Assembly: GCF_028618575.1 (NCBI RefSeq)
Contig: NZ_JAQITA010000010.1
Location: forward strand, 26,682 to 87,582
DNA from: Bartonella sp. ML70XJBT.G
GTDB taxonomy: Bacteria; Pseudomonadota; Alphaproteobacteria; Rhizobiales; Rhizobiaceae
DNA: 60,901 nucleotides
Direction of reading: 5' to 3'
The translations under genes were made by a program, and so were the position numbers. Shown here one piece after another: positions 1-7,438 of the stretch (position 1 is its first letter; each line of letters begins with the position of its first letter). Below the pieces are notes generated by a model that worked only from the letters and a program-made list of their open reading frames with translations, did not search any database and had not been told where the DNA came from.

Positions 1-2
1 TG

Positions 3-434
3 ATGATGTTAGGTCCACATCAATTTTATGTGGACTGGCTTAATTTCCAATCTTTTGAAGAGGAATTCTCTGCCTCATGGGTTTCTATGGAGCGTTTTGG
101 CAGGTCGCCTAGTTTGCAATTTACTGGCTATGGCAATGATCCCAAAACCATTCATGGCGTTTGGTTTCCAGAAGAATTTGGTGACCGGGTTGCCATTGAT
201 GCCATCACCACAACGATCAAAAGAGCAAAGCCGGTCCAGATGCTTCGTTGGATCAATGATACCACCTATAGTGTCCTTCTCCATGGACCCGTGGTGATCA
301 CCAGTATCACGAAAGACCACGACTTTATCAGTCGCTCCGGTCAATCCCAGCGTATCCGCTATTCCATCAGTCTCTTACCCTTTTTTAATGGCGGAAAACC
401 GCAAGGACAAATCCAAGTGGGGCAAACTCTATGA
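3..434 (+). CDS. P2 gpU-like phage tail protein
   Basis: The 143-residue product resembles the gpU family of P2-like phages, a tail-completion protein found at the end of the contractile tail tube. The resemblance is in overall pattern, such as the N-terminal LGPHQF and the central region with RSPSLQFTG. It is the first gene of a run in P2 late order, gpU-gpX-gpD, which is the strongest support. The window opens with TGATG, so an upstream gene probably ends on this start codon, but that gene lies outside the window. The start at base 3 or base 6 (two Met codons in a row) cannot be separated. The stop overlaps the next ATG by 4 bp, which suggests coupled translation. Confidence 0.8.
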   Translation: MMLGPHQFYVDWLNFQSFEEEFSASWVSMERFGRSPSLQFTGYGNDPKTIHGVWFPEEFGDRVAIDAITTTIKRAKPVQMLRWINDTTYSVLLHGPVVITSITKDHDFISRSGQSQRIRYSISLLPFFNGGKPQGQIQVGQTL

Positions 435-685
435 AGATACCAGAAAAGCGTGTTGTTGTAGAGCTGGAGGATATGAGTCTCGATCTCCTCTGCTTTCAAC
501 ATGCCATGGCTGTGTTAGGGGACCGTTCTCAAGTTGGGTTATTAAACGGCTATTGTGAAGCCACATTGGAAGCCAATCCAGAGATTGCCAAATATGGTCC
601 AATTTTACCACGAGGCTTAACGGTCATTTTGCCTGAATTCGCACTTCACAATCCCCAAAGTATGGTGAAACGGTTATGGGATTAA
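431..685 (+). CDS. P2 gpX-like tail protein (LysM-like)
   Basis: This 84-residue protein has the size and pattern of tail protein X of P2-like phages. That small LysM-like protein is required for tail assembly. The sequence contains the expected pattern of a turn followed by GYCEATLEANPEIAKYGPIL and an ILPRGLTVILPE-like end, typical of gpX. It starts by a 4-bp overlap with the upstream gpU gene and overlaps the following gpD start by 10 bp, a compact late-operon arrangement. No host function is suggested. The call relies on length, motif pattern and order. Confidence 0.8.
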   Translation: MKIPEKRVVVELEDMSLDLLCFQHAMAVLGDRSQVGLLNGYCEATLEANPEIAKYGPILPRGLTVILPEFALHNPQSMVKRLWD

Positions 686-1665
686 TGCGCACACACCCTT
701 TTATTGTGGTTAAGGTGGGAGAAAAACCTGTTCATGAGGTTTTTTACCAGCGTCTTTTAACCGCAACCATCACAGATCATGCCGGTAATGAAGCCGATAC
801 ATTTGAAGCAGAGTTTGATGAGTGTGGCAATGATTTAGAGGTTCCCTCGAGCAACAGTGCACTACAGGTGATCTTTGGCTATGAGAACAGCATCCGTGCC
901 TTTATGGGGTGTTTTGTTGTGGAGTCGGTTGTAAGTTGTGGGGGCAGTGATGGAGAAATCTTGCGCCTTTGCGGCAAAAGCGCTTCCATGCGTGCGGAGA
1001 TCAAAGAACAAGACAGTGAACATTTTGACCACAAAACCATTGCTGAGATTATTGAGACCCTTGCCAAACGGCATGGTTATCAAGCAAAGGTTAGTCCTCA
1101 GTTCACCAAACAAACCTTGCCTTATGTGGTGCGCACCGATCAATCGGCCGTTGATTTTTTAACCCGCCTTGCTGACCGCATGCAGGCACGTTTTTTAATC
1201 AAGGACAATAAGTTTTTATTTTTAAGCGGCGATAACTTACCAACACTCGACATCTATAAACACGATTGTTCCAACTGGGAATTTACCCTCGAGCCACGCA
1301 CCCAATATGGCACCATTGAAGCTGCTTATTTTGATCGCACAAAAGGGCAACAATTGTCTGTCAAGCATCAGACAGGTTTTAGCGGTCCCGTGCGGCGTCT
1401 GCGTGGTTGTTACATTTGTAAAGAAGAAGCACAGGCAGCTTGTGCCTCCGAATCAGACAGGCTTTGCCGTGCTATAGGCAGCGGTTCTTTGACCCTAGAG
1501 GGGCGCCCTGAAATCATGGCGGGTCAACCGCTTCTCCTGCAAGGGTTTCGAGGCGAAATCAATGGCCCATGGAAGGCTGCAACCGTGACCCATCGCTATG
1601 AAAAGCAAAGCGGATACATCACAGAAATCACCTTTGAGGCACCAGAGAAGGGAAAAGAGGTATGA
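676..1665 (+). CDS. phage late control gene D / gpD-like baseplate-tail protein
   Basis: The 329-residue product matches the gpD (late control D) family of P2-like phages, related to T4 gp27/VgrG hub proteins. In a P2-like tail gpD sits at the tube-baseplate junction. Visible features are the N-terminal beta-rich domain with an ITDHAGNEADTFEAEFDE stretch and a central QTLPYVVRTDQSAVDFLTRLA block typical of the family. A C-terminal GQPLLLQGFRGEINGPWKA region follows. It overlaps gpX upstream by 10 bp. Its stop codon overlaps the start of dnaB by 4 bp, so the tail operon reads directly into a replication gene. Confidence 0.88.
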   Translation: MGLMRTHPFIVVKVGEKPVHEVFYQRLLTATITDHAGNEADTFEAEFDECGNDLEVPSSNSALQVIFGYENSIRAFMGCFVVESVVSCGGSDGEILRLCGKSASMRAEIKEQDSEHFDHKTIAEIIETLAKRHGYQAKVSPQFTKQTLPYVVRTDQSAVDFLTRLADRMQARFLIKDNKFLFLSGDNLPTLDIYKHDCSNWEFTLEPRTQYGTIEAAYFDRTKGQQLSVKHQTGFSGPVRRLRGCYICKEEAQAACASESDRLCRAIGSGSLTLEGRPEIMAGQPLLLQGFRGEINGPWKAATVTHRYEKQSGYITEITFEAPEKGKEV

Positions 1666-3152
1666 GAAAATTAAATGTGTTAGAAACAGAAAACCCAAGA
1701 GACAATTTTGCCCCTTCTTTTCGGCAACTTCCCCATAATATTGAAGCAGAACAAGCGTTGCTCGGGGCCATCATGATCAATAATGATGCTCTTGAGAGCG
1801 TTTCTGATTTTCTCAAACCAGAACATTTTTTTGAAGCCTTGCATCAAAGGCTTTTTAATATCATCTTACAAATTGTTCAAAAGGGAAAAGTTGCAGATCC
1901 GATTACCATGAAGCTCTTTATTGCAAATGATGAGAAAATTGGAGATATCACAGTCTTTAATTATGTTGTTCGTTTAGCCAAAGAAGCTGTCACAATCATC
2001 AATACTCAAGATTATGGACAGGTTATTTATGATCTGTTTATTCGGCGTTCTTTAATTAACCTTGGCACTCAAATTGTGAATAGTTCTTTTGATACTCCCC
2101 TAGAACTTGCCCCTTCGCAACAAATTGAAGCGATTGAAAATCAGTTGTTTGAATTGGCAGAGAAAGGCAAATATGGAGCTGGTTTTGAAAACTTTGATAC
2201 AGCCATTGCAAAAGCACTCAACATGGCAAGCGCTGCAAAAAAGCGTTCCTCACAGCTTTCTGGAATGGCAACCCATATTAAAACCCTTGATGAGAAAATG
2301 GGCGGGTTGCAACCATCTGATTTGATTATTCTAGCAGGGCGCCCTGGGATGGGGAAAACCTCTCTGGCGACCAATATTGCTTTTAATATTGCCAATGCTT
2401 GTAAGCGTGATAACAAAACACAAGAAAATGAAGGGGGGATTGTCGGTTTCTTCTCTCTTGAAATGTCAACAGAACAGCTTGCAACCCGTATTATCTCAGA
2501 ACAAACAAAGGTTTCTTCTTCTGATATGCGTCGTGGTAATATCTCAGAAGAGCAATTTACCAACATCATTTACGCAATGCGTTCCTTACAAACAATCCCT
2601 CTTTATATTGATCAAACGGGTGCTGTATCCCTTGCACAATTGTCCGCCCGTGCAAGGCGTCTTAAACGACAACATGGTCTAGATGTTTTGATCATTGATT
2701 ATATCCAACTGATGACAAGCGGTTCAAAGCGTTCTTCTGAAAACCGCGTTCAAGAAATTACAGCCATTACTATGGGTCTTAAAGCACTTGCAAAGGAACT
2801 CAATATTCCCATCATTGCGCTTTCGCAATTATCGCGACAAGTTGAAAACCGAACAGATAAACGTCCACAACTTTCCGATTTACGTGAATCAGGTTCAATC
2901 GAGCAAGATGCCGATATTGTGTTGTTTGTTTATCGTGAAGAATATTATCTCAAAAATGAAGAACAAAAAGAAGGCGCTCCTGAGTATCACAAATGGAAAG
3001 AGGCAATGGAGCAAGCTAAGGGCAAAGCCGAGGTTATCATAGCCAAACAACGCCATGGACCAACAGGAATCGTCCCTTTGGCTTTCCAATCTGACTTTAC
3101 ATGCTTTAGTGACCTAACGGATAACGACAACTTTCCAGAAATATCCGCTTGA
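1662..3152 (+). CDS. dnaB: replicative DNA helicase DnaB
   Basis: At 496 residues this is a full-length DnaB hexameric helicase, which unwinds DNA ahead of the replisome. The N-terminal primase-interaction domain begins at PHNIEAEQALLGAIM (about residues 24-38). The RecA-like domain has Walker A GRPGMGKTS (about 227-235), the H1a-like FFSLEMS (about 265-271) and Walker B VLIIDYIQLM (about 346-355). The C-terminal part carries LSDLRESGSIEQDAD. The start overlaps gpD by 4 bp (ATGA), implying coupling to a phage tail operon. In related Rhizobiales dnaB is usually next to alr; here alr lies alone about 45 kb away. Whether this is the only dnaB of the genome or a phage-borne copy cannot be decided from the window. 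Confidence 0.93.
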   Translation: MRKLNVLETENPRDNFAPSFRQLPHNIEAEQALLGAIMINNDALESVSDFLKPEHFFEALHQRLFNIILQIVQKGKVADPITMKLFIANDEKIGDITVFNYVVRLAKEAVTIINTQDYGQVIYDLFIRRSLINLGTQIVNSSFDTPLELAPSQQIEAIENQLFELAEKGKYGAGFENFDTAIAKALNMASAAKKRSSQLSGMATHIKTLDEKMGGLQPSDLIILAGRPGMGKTSLATNIAFNIANACKRDNKTQENEGGIVGFFSLEMSTEQLATRIISEQTKVSSSDMRRGNISEEQFTNIIYAMRSLQTIPLYIDQTGAVSLAQLSARARRLKRQHGLDVLIIDYIQLMTSGSKRSSENRVQEITAITMGLKALAKELNIPIIALSQLSRQVENRTDKRPQLSDLRESGSIEQDADIVLFVYREEYYLKNEEQKEGAPEYHKWKEAMEQAKGKAEVIIAKQRHGPTGIVPLAFQSDFTCFSDLTDNDNFPEISA

Positions 3153-3326
3153 GCTCAAAATAATGATCCGATGATTGAGAAGCAAAATCCCATAGATTCT
3201 CACAAAAAATGACGAATCTTAAAACAACCTTTGAAAGGTCTTTGAAGACCCTTTGAGAACCACTTAAAAATCATGTGAAACAAAATAAATTGGTACAAAA
3301 CCTAGTGTCAAAATATACAAAACCTG
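3153..3326. other. spacer between dnaB and repeat cluster
   Basis: No gene is visible. Bases 3234-3255 contain AAAGG and CCCTTT arms around TCTTTGAAGA and can form a short hairpin after dnaB. It has no clear T tract, so a terminator is possible but not convincing. Confidence 0.35.
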
Positions 3327-3386
3327 CTGGCAAGCTACACTGGCAAGCTACAACCTGCTGGCAAGCTACACTGCTGGCAAGCTACA
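3327..3386. repeat. four copies of a 13-bp repeat beside tRNA-Gln
   Basis: The 13-mer CTGGCAAGCTACA occurs exactly at 3327, 3340, 3358 and 3374. Copies 1 and 2 are directly abutted; copies 3 and 4 are preceded by short CTG-containing spacers. The cluster ends two bases before the 3' end of the tRNA-Gln gene. It lies in the spacer between the phage-like block and the chromosome-type genes, so it may mark an old integration or recombination border. Confidence 0.9.
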
Positions 3387-3387
3387 G

Positions 3388-3458
3388 CTGGGGAACTTGG
3401 ATTCGAACCAAGATTGACGGAGTCAGAGTCCGCTGTTCTACCATTAAACTATTCCCCA
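3388..3458 (-). tRNA. tRNA-Gln (anticodon CTG)
   Basis: Read on the minus strand, the 7-bp acceptor stem is TGGGGAA paired with TTCCCCA, followed by discriminator G. The anticodon stem GCGGA/TCCGT encloses loop CTCTGAC, giving anticodon CTG (Gln). The T arm is CTTGG-TTCGAAT-CCAAG with the conserved TTCGA. The 3' CCA is not encoded. The gene lies between a phage-like block and a transporter operon; tRNA genes are common integration sites, which fits the break in gene content here. Confidence 0.93.
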
Positions 3459-3546
3459 ATAAGCTAATGCCGCCACTTTTAGCAGATTTTAGTGTGCAGG
3501 CAAGGAGAAAAAACAATCTTTCTAACTATGAATAAGTAAGAGGGAT

Positions 3547-4305
3547 TTATCGATAATAAAAGGCGATAGGAATGTCATTGATTGTTTCAATCTGAATATC
3601 CATATCATAAATTTCTTTAAGGATTTCTGGCTGCATAATTTCTTGTGGTGTTCCGCAATAGGCTGCTTTGCCCTTTTTAAGGGCAACAATCATATCTGAA
3701 TACGACGATGCAAAATTAATGTCATGCATAACAATGAGAATGGTTTTTTTGAGTTCATCGGCTGTACGGCGTAACTGTTTCATCATAGCAACGGCATGTT
3801 TCATATCCAGATTGTTCAAGGGTTCATCTAATAGGAGATAATCGGTGTCTTGACAGATGACCATTGCAATAAAAGCACGTTGACGCTGTCCGCCAGAAAG
3901 TTCATCTAAAAAACAGTCTTTTAGGTCTTGTAAACCAAGATAGCGAAGTGCACTGTCAATAAATTGTTTATCTTCCTTATTATACCAGCCTTTTGAGTAT
4001 GGATAGCGTCCAAAACTGACTAAATCATACACGGTAAGACGAAAGGATAAAGGATTCTCTTGACGCAGGATTGAGAGTTTTTGAGCTAAAATATCGTGAG
4101 GCATTTTATCAATATCACAGCCGTCAATATGAATTGTACCATTCTGGCATGGTAAAAGACGCCTTATCAGCATCAAAAGCGTGGACTTTCCAGAACCATT
4201 GGGACCAATGAGAGAAATAATCCCCCCTTTGGAAAGACGAAGGCACAAATCATCGATAATCAACCTTGCTCCATAAGATTTGGAAAGATGATTGATTTCA
4301 ATCAT
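3547..4305 (-). CDS. iron-siderophore type ABC transporter, ATP-binding protein
   Basis: This is a 252-residue ABC ATPase of the iron-siderophore/vitamin B12 type, expected to drive import through the two permeases encoded upstream. It has Walker A GPNGSGKST, signature LSGGQRQR, Walker B DYLLLDEP and the switch histidine in VMHDINFA. The start at 4305 (MIEINHLSK) is preferred over an in-frame codon at 4353 because it gives an ATGA overlap with the upstream permease stop and the usual ABC N-terminus. It is the last gene of a four-gene minus-strand set. The substrate (a catechol or other ferric siderophore, or possibly haem) is inferred from family resemblance to FatBCDE/CeuABCD-like systems. 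Confidence 0.9.
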   Translation of the reverse strand: MIEINHLSKSYGARLIIDDLCLRLSKGGIISLIGPNGSGKSTLLMLIRRLLPCQNGTIHIDGCDIDKMPHDILAQKLSILRQENPLSFRLTVYDLVSFGRYPYSKGWYNKEDKQFIDSALRYLGLQDLKDCFLDELSGGQRQRAFIAMVICQDTDYLLLDEPLNNLDMKHAVAMMKQLRRTADELKKTILIVMHDINFASSYSDMIVALKKGKAAYCGTPQEIMQPEILKEIYDMDIQIETINDIPIAFYYR

Positions 4306-5252
4306 TTTAGTTTTCCCTTCATCAGTAAGGTTAAGAAGACAACACCACCACAAAATTCAATAATAAAACTTAAACGTCCTGCCATATGAAAAATTTGTTC
4401 TAAAATAAATTGTCCACCAACCAGACAAATAATCGCCAATAATATTGCAGTAGGCATCACAACACCGTGTTTCACCTGAGGGGAAATTTCATAAGCAAGG
4501 TTGGCAACTAACAAGCCAAAAAAAGTTACGGGTCCTACCAGTGTTGTGGAAATGGATACGAGAATAGAAACAAAAATCAGAATAGCTGTAGCGCTTTTGC
4601 GATAATCCACGCCAAGATTGAGCACATTTTCGCGTCCCAAAGCAAGTACATCAAGCAGGTGCCGTGAACGCCAACCAATCAGACTCACAATGAAGACAAT
4701 GACAGTAGCAAAGCCGATTAATGACGTATTGAATTTATTAAAATTTGCAAACATAATATCCGTTAAATTCATCATTTGGTCCGGATTGAGTTGCAATTGC
4801 ATGAACATACGTAAACTGAAAAAAAAGCCACCTAAAATAACACCAATCAAGAGTGTTAGATGAAGTCCTTTTAGACTCCCTGAAAATAACCAGCGGAAAA
4901 GGCTTATGGAAAAGAGAATGAGAATGAAAGTTTCAAAAATCAACTGTCCTTCTTCGTTTAAAAAGGGTAAAGAAAGAGAGCCTACAAAATAAATCGTGGT
5001 GGTTTTAATTAAAATATAAAGCTGATCAAACCCCATAATTGAAGGCGTAAGCAGACGGTTATTGACCACTGTTTGAAATAAAATAGTAGAAACGGTAATC
5101 GTATAGGCAATAAGAAGAAGAGAGATAAGTTTTGTGAGTCGGAATGACCAAGTGTGGATGTTGACATTCCATGTCATGTAAAGACACGTTACGGTGCATG
5201 CCATCAAGATAAGCGTTGACAATACAAACGTTGTTTTTTTCTTTTTATCCAA
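4302..5252 (-). CDS. iron-siderophore type ABC transporter permease (second)
   Basis: A 316-residue FecCD-family inner-membrane permease with about nine hydrophobic segments. The GRENVLNLGVDYRKSA region (after mid-protein) resembles the conserved loop that contacts the ATPase in this family. It overlaps the upstream permease by 8 bp and the downstream ATPase by 4 bp, so the three are translated together. It would form a heterodimeric channel with the 5245-6201 product. The assignment resembles FatC/CeuC-type subunits; the exact substrate is not determined. Confidence 0.9.
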   Translation of the reverse strand: MDKKKKTTFVLSTLILMACTVTCLYMTWNVNIHTWSFRLTKLISLLLIAYTITVSTILFQTVVNNRLLTPSIMGFDQLYILIKTTTIYFVGSLSLPFLNEEGQLIFETFILILFSISLFRWLFSGSLKGLHLTLLIGVILGGFFFSLRMFMQLQLNPDQMMNLTDIMFANFNKFNTSLIGFATVIVFIVSLIGWRSRHLLDVLALGRENVLNLGVDYRKSATAILIFVSILVSISTTLVGPVTFFGLLVANLAYEISPQVKHGVVMPTAILLAIICLVGGQFILEQIFHMAGRLSFIIEFCGGVVFLTLLMKGKLK

Positions 5253-6201
5253 GACGCTTTCTCCAGCGTAACAGCAGTATAATAAAAATAAAACTCCCGA
5301 TAACGCCCATCATAGTACTGATGGGTATCTCTAAGGAAGGGTGAATTATTCGCCCTAAAAGATCACAAATTAAAACCAATCCTGCACCGCTAATTGCTAC
5401 CCAAGGAGCAGTATGGCGCATATTATCGCCCATGAAACTTGAAACAAGATTTGGAATAATCAATCCAACGAAAGGAATTCGACCAACTGTACAGACAATA
5501 ACCGCAGTAATTGATGCAACAATAAAGAGACCCAAAAACATAACAGCACGATAATTGAGTCCAAGATTATTGGTTAAGTCCTCTCCCAAACCAGCAACGG
5601 TAAAGCGATCAGCCGTGAAATAGGCAAAAATGCAGAGGGGAAAAGAGAACCATAAAAGTTCATATTTTCCCTCCAAAATCATTGCAAAACTGCCAAATAA
5701 ATAGCCTTGAAGAGAGGGAAGCAACATTTCATAATCAGCAATGGCGTTGGTGAGGGAGCCAATAACATAACCTAGCATAATTCCGACCAATGGTACCATG
5801 AGAGCAGATTTGAAAGGAATTTGACGCAATAAAAACATAAAAAGCAGTGTACCGGTCATGGCAAAAATTGTCGCGATCATCATTTTCCCTAAAACAGGAA
5901 TATCGGGCAGAAAAATCATGACAAAAAGAATGCCAAGGGACGCGGATTCAACGGTTCCAGCGGTAGATGGTTCAACAAAGCGATTTCGTGCAAGCAGTTG
6001 CATAATCATGCCAGAGAGTGCAAGTGCTGCACCTGTTAGCAGCACTGCAATTGTACGAGGAAGACGGGTTTGCCAGAAAATAAGCCAGGCATGTGGATTG
6101 CTTGATAAGAGGTCAGAAGGTGTCACATCGGAATAACCAACAAAAATGCTGAGAATAGACAGAAGAATAAGAATCGTTATGATGATCCAATAATTTTTCA
6201 C
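5245..6201 (-). CDS. iron-siderophore type ABC transporter permease (first)
   Basis: A 318-residue FecCD-family permease, hydrophobic throughout. It has the family motif PRTIAVLLTGAALALSGMIMQ (about residues 48-68) and the GRIPFVGLIIPNLV loop near the C-terminus that contacts the ATPase. It is FatD/CeuB-like. It starts 88 bp downstream of the binding-protein stop, and the gap holds an intrinsic terminator. It overlaps the next permease by 8 bp. Read-through past the hairpin is needed if the permeases depend on the binding-protein promoter. Confidence 0.9.
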   Translation of the reverse strand: MKNYWIIITILILLSILSIFVGYSDVTPSDLLSSNPHAWLIFWQTRLPRTIAVLLTGAALALSGMIMQLLARNRFVEPSTAGTVESASLGILFVMIFLPDIPVLGKMMIATIFAMTGTLLFMFLLRQIPFKSALMVPLVGIMLGYVIGSLTNAIADYEMLLPSLQGYLFGSFAMILEGKYELLWFSFPLCIFAYFTADRFTVAGLGEDLTNNLGLNYRAVMFLGLFIVASITAVIVCTVGRIPFVGLIIPNLVSSFMGDNMRHTAPWVAISGAGLVLICDLLGRIIHPSLEIPISTMMGVIGSFIFIILLLRWRKRLG

Positions 6202-6221
6202 GTTAAATCATTTTCTAACAA

Positions 6222-6247
6222 AAAAAGGCTGTTATTAAACAGCCTTT
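6222..6247 (-). terminator. intra-operon intrinsic terminator
   Basis: AAAGGCTGTT (6224-6233) and AACAGCCTTT (6238-6247) form a perfect 10-bp stem with an ATTA loop. On the minus strand the stem runs into a T tract. It lies between the binding-protein gene and the permease genes, a place where partial termination would give more binding protein than permease. Confidence 0.85.
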
Positions 6248-6289
6248 GCTCTTAAATTTTATTGCGACAGCACGCAAGTTATTTTACGC

Positions 6290-7225
6290 TTATTTGTTTT
6301 TTGTAAAAGCTTCATTGATTTGTTGTGCTGCCTCATTAAGCCCAGTTAGACCACCAGCTGCGCGATACCAGCTCCAAGAGTCTAAATAAATAATCTGTTT
6401 TTGTTTGCCAGCTGTTGTACGATGAACAAGTTCATTGTCAAGCAATTGTGCTGCAGATTGACCTTCCCGTCCAATTGCTGCATCCCGATCAATAACCAAC
6501 AACCAGTCAGGATTGGTTTCAAGAATAAACTCAGGGGAAATGAGCTGTCCATGTTTTTGTACTGTGAGTTTATCGGTTGCAGGAGCAATTCCAAATGCTG
6601 AATGAATAATATCAAAACGTGACTTTGGACCCAAAGCACTGATTTTACCACCAGAGGTCATAAGGACAAGTCCTGTACCTTTTCCTTGCGTATTTTTACG
6701 AACTTCTGCTAAATTTGCATTGAGCTTGGCAATCTCTTCGTCTGCTTCTTTTTCTTTGCCAAAAATTTTTCCAAGGATAGACACATTCCGTTCAATATCT
6801 CCAAGAGAATTTTCATTTCCTACGGTTAGATCAATGGTTGGAGCGATTTTAGATAAATCTTTATATTTGGCTTGAGTTCTCGAGGAAATAATAATTAAAT
6901 CAGGTTGAAGGGCAGCAATTTTTTCATAATCAGGTTCAAAAAGGGAGCCAATTTTTTCATATTTTGCATCATTAAACTGCTGTAAATAGGAAGGTTTCTT
7001 TCCTTCAGGAATACCGATCACAGCTTTGATACCAAGGCGATTCATATTATCAAGCGAGGCAATATCAAATACAATAACCTTTTGTGGAGAGGTGGGAACA
7101 GAAGTTGTGCCTGAAACATGATCAACTGTTATATTTGCATCAATACTCACCCCCGCCCATGCAAATGTTGCAAAGCTCATTGCAACAACAAAAATGGAAG
7201 CTACCCATTTCAGATATTTTATCAT
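6290..7225 (-). CDS. iron-siderophore type ABC transporter, substrate-binding protein
   Basis: A 311-residue periplasmic binding protein of the FatB/CeuA-like class (helical-backbone metal-receptor type). It opens with a Sec signal peptide MIKYLKWVASIFVVAMSFAT ending near AWA. Family-typical segments are PQKVIVFDIASLDNMNRLG near the mature N-terminus, LQPDLIIISSR, and the C-terminal WYRAAGGLTGLNEAAQQI. No lipobox cysteine is seen, so it should be soluble in the periplasm. It is first in the operon and divergent from the large autotransporter at 7439, with 213 bp between them. Iron control is likely for this family but no box could be assigned. Confidence 0.9.
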   Translation of the reverse strand: MIKYLKWVASIFVVAMSFATFAWAGVSIDANITVDHVSGTTSVPTSPQKVIVFDIASLDNMNRLGIKAVIGIPEGKKPSYLQQFNDAKYEKIGSLFEPDYEKIAALQPDLIIISSRTQAKYKDLSKIAPTIDLTVGNENSLGDIERNVSILGKIFGKEKEADEEIAKLNANLAEVRKNTQGKGTGLVLMTSGGKISALGPKSRFDIIHSAFGIAPATDKLTVQKHGQLISPEFILETNPDWLLVIDRDAAIGREGQSAAQLLDNELVHRTTAGKQKQIIYLDSWSWYRAAGGLTGLNEAAQQINEAFTKNK

Positions 7226-7295
7226 AGTTATTTATCCTTTATTTCACAAAATATTTAAGGGTTTACACACTTAAAAACTTAACTTAGACATTTTT

Positions 7296-7318
7296 ATGTA
7301 CAAAATTATGCACAAAAT
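7296..7318. promoter_or_regulatory. tandem direct repeat in divergent promoter region
   Basis: ATGTACAAAAT (7296-7306) and ATGCACAAAAT (7308-7318) are 11-mers with one difference, spaced by one full helical turn plus about 1.5 bp. They lie in the 213-bp gap between the binding-protein gene (leftward) and the autotransporter (rightward), just before a TACTATAAT sequence that could be a -10 element. A regulator site is possible; the regulator is unknown. Confidence 0.4.
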
Positions 7319-7438
7319 AGTACTATAATAAGATGCGATATGTTGTAAAATAGACTAATGTATGTTACAAAACGTGCACTTATCTTATTTTCACTTAATT
7401 CTAGTGCTTTTGCAAGTTATATTTAGAAAGTTTGACAT

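Noticed and set aside
3327-3386. CRISPR array
   Set aside because: The 13-bp repeats are too short and have no regular spacers; no cas genes nearby.
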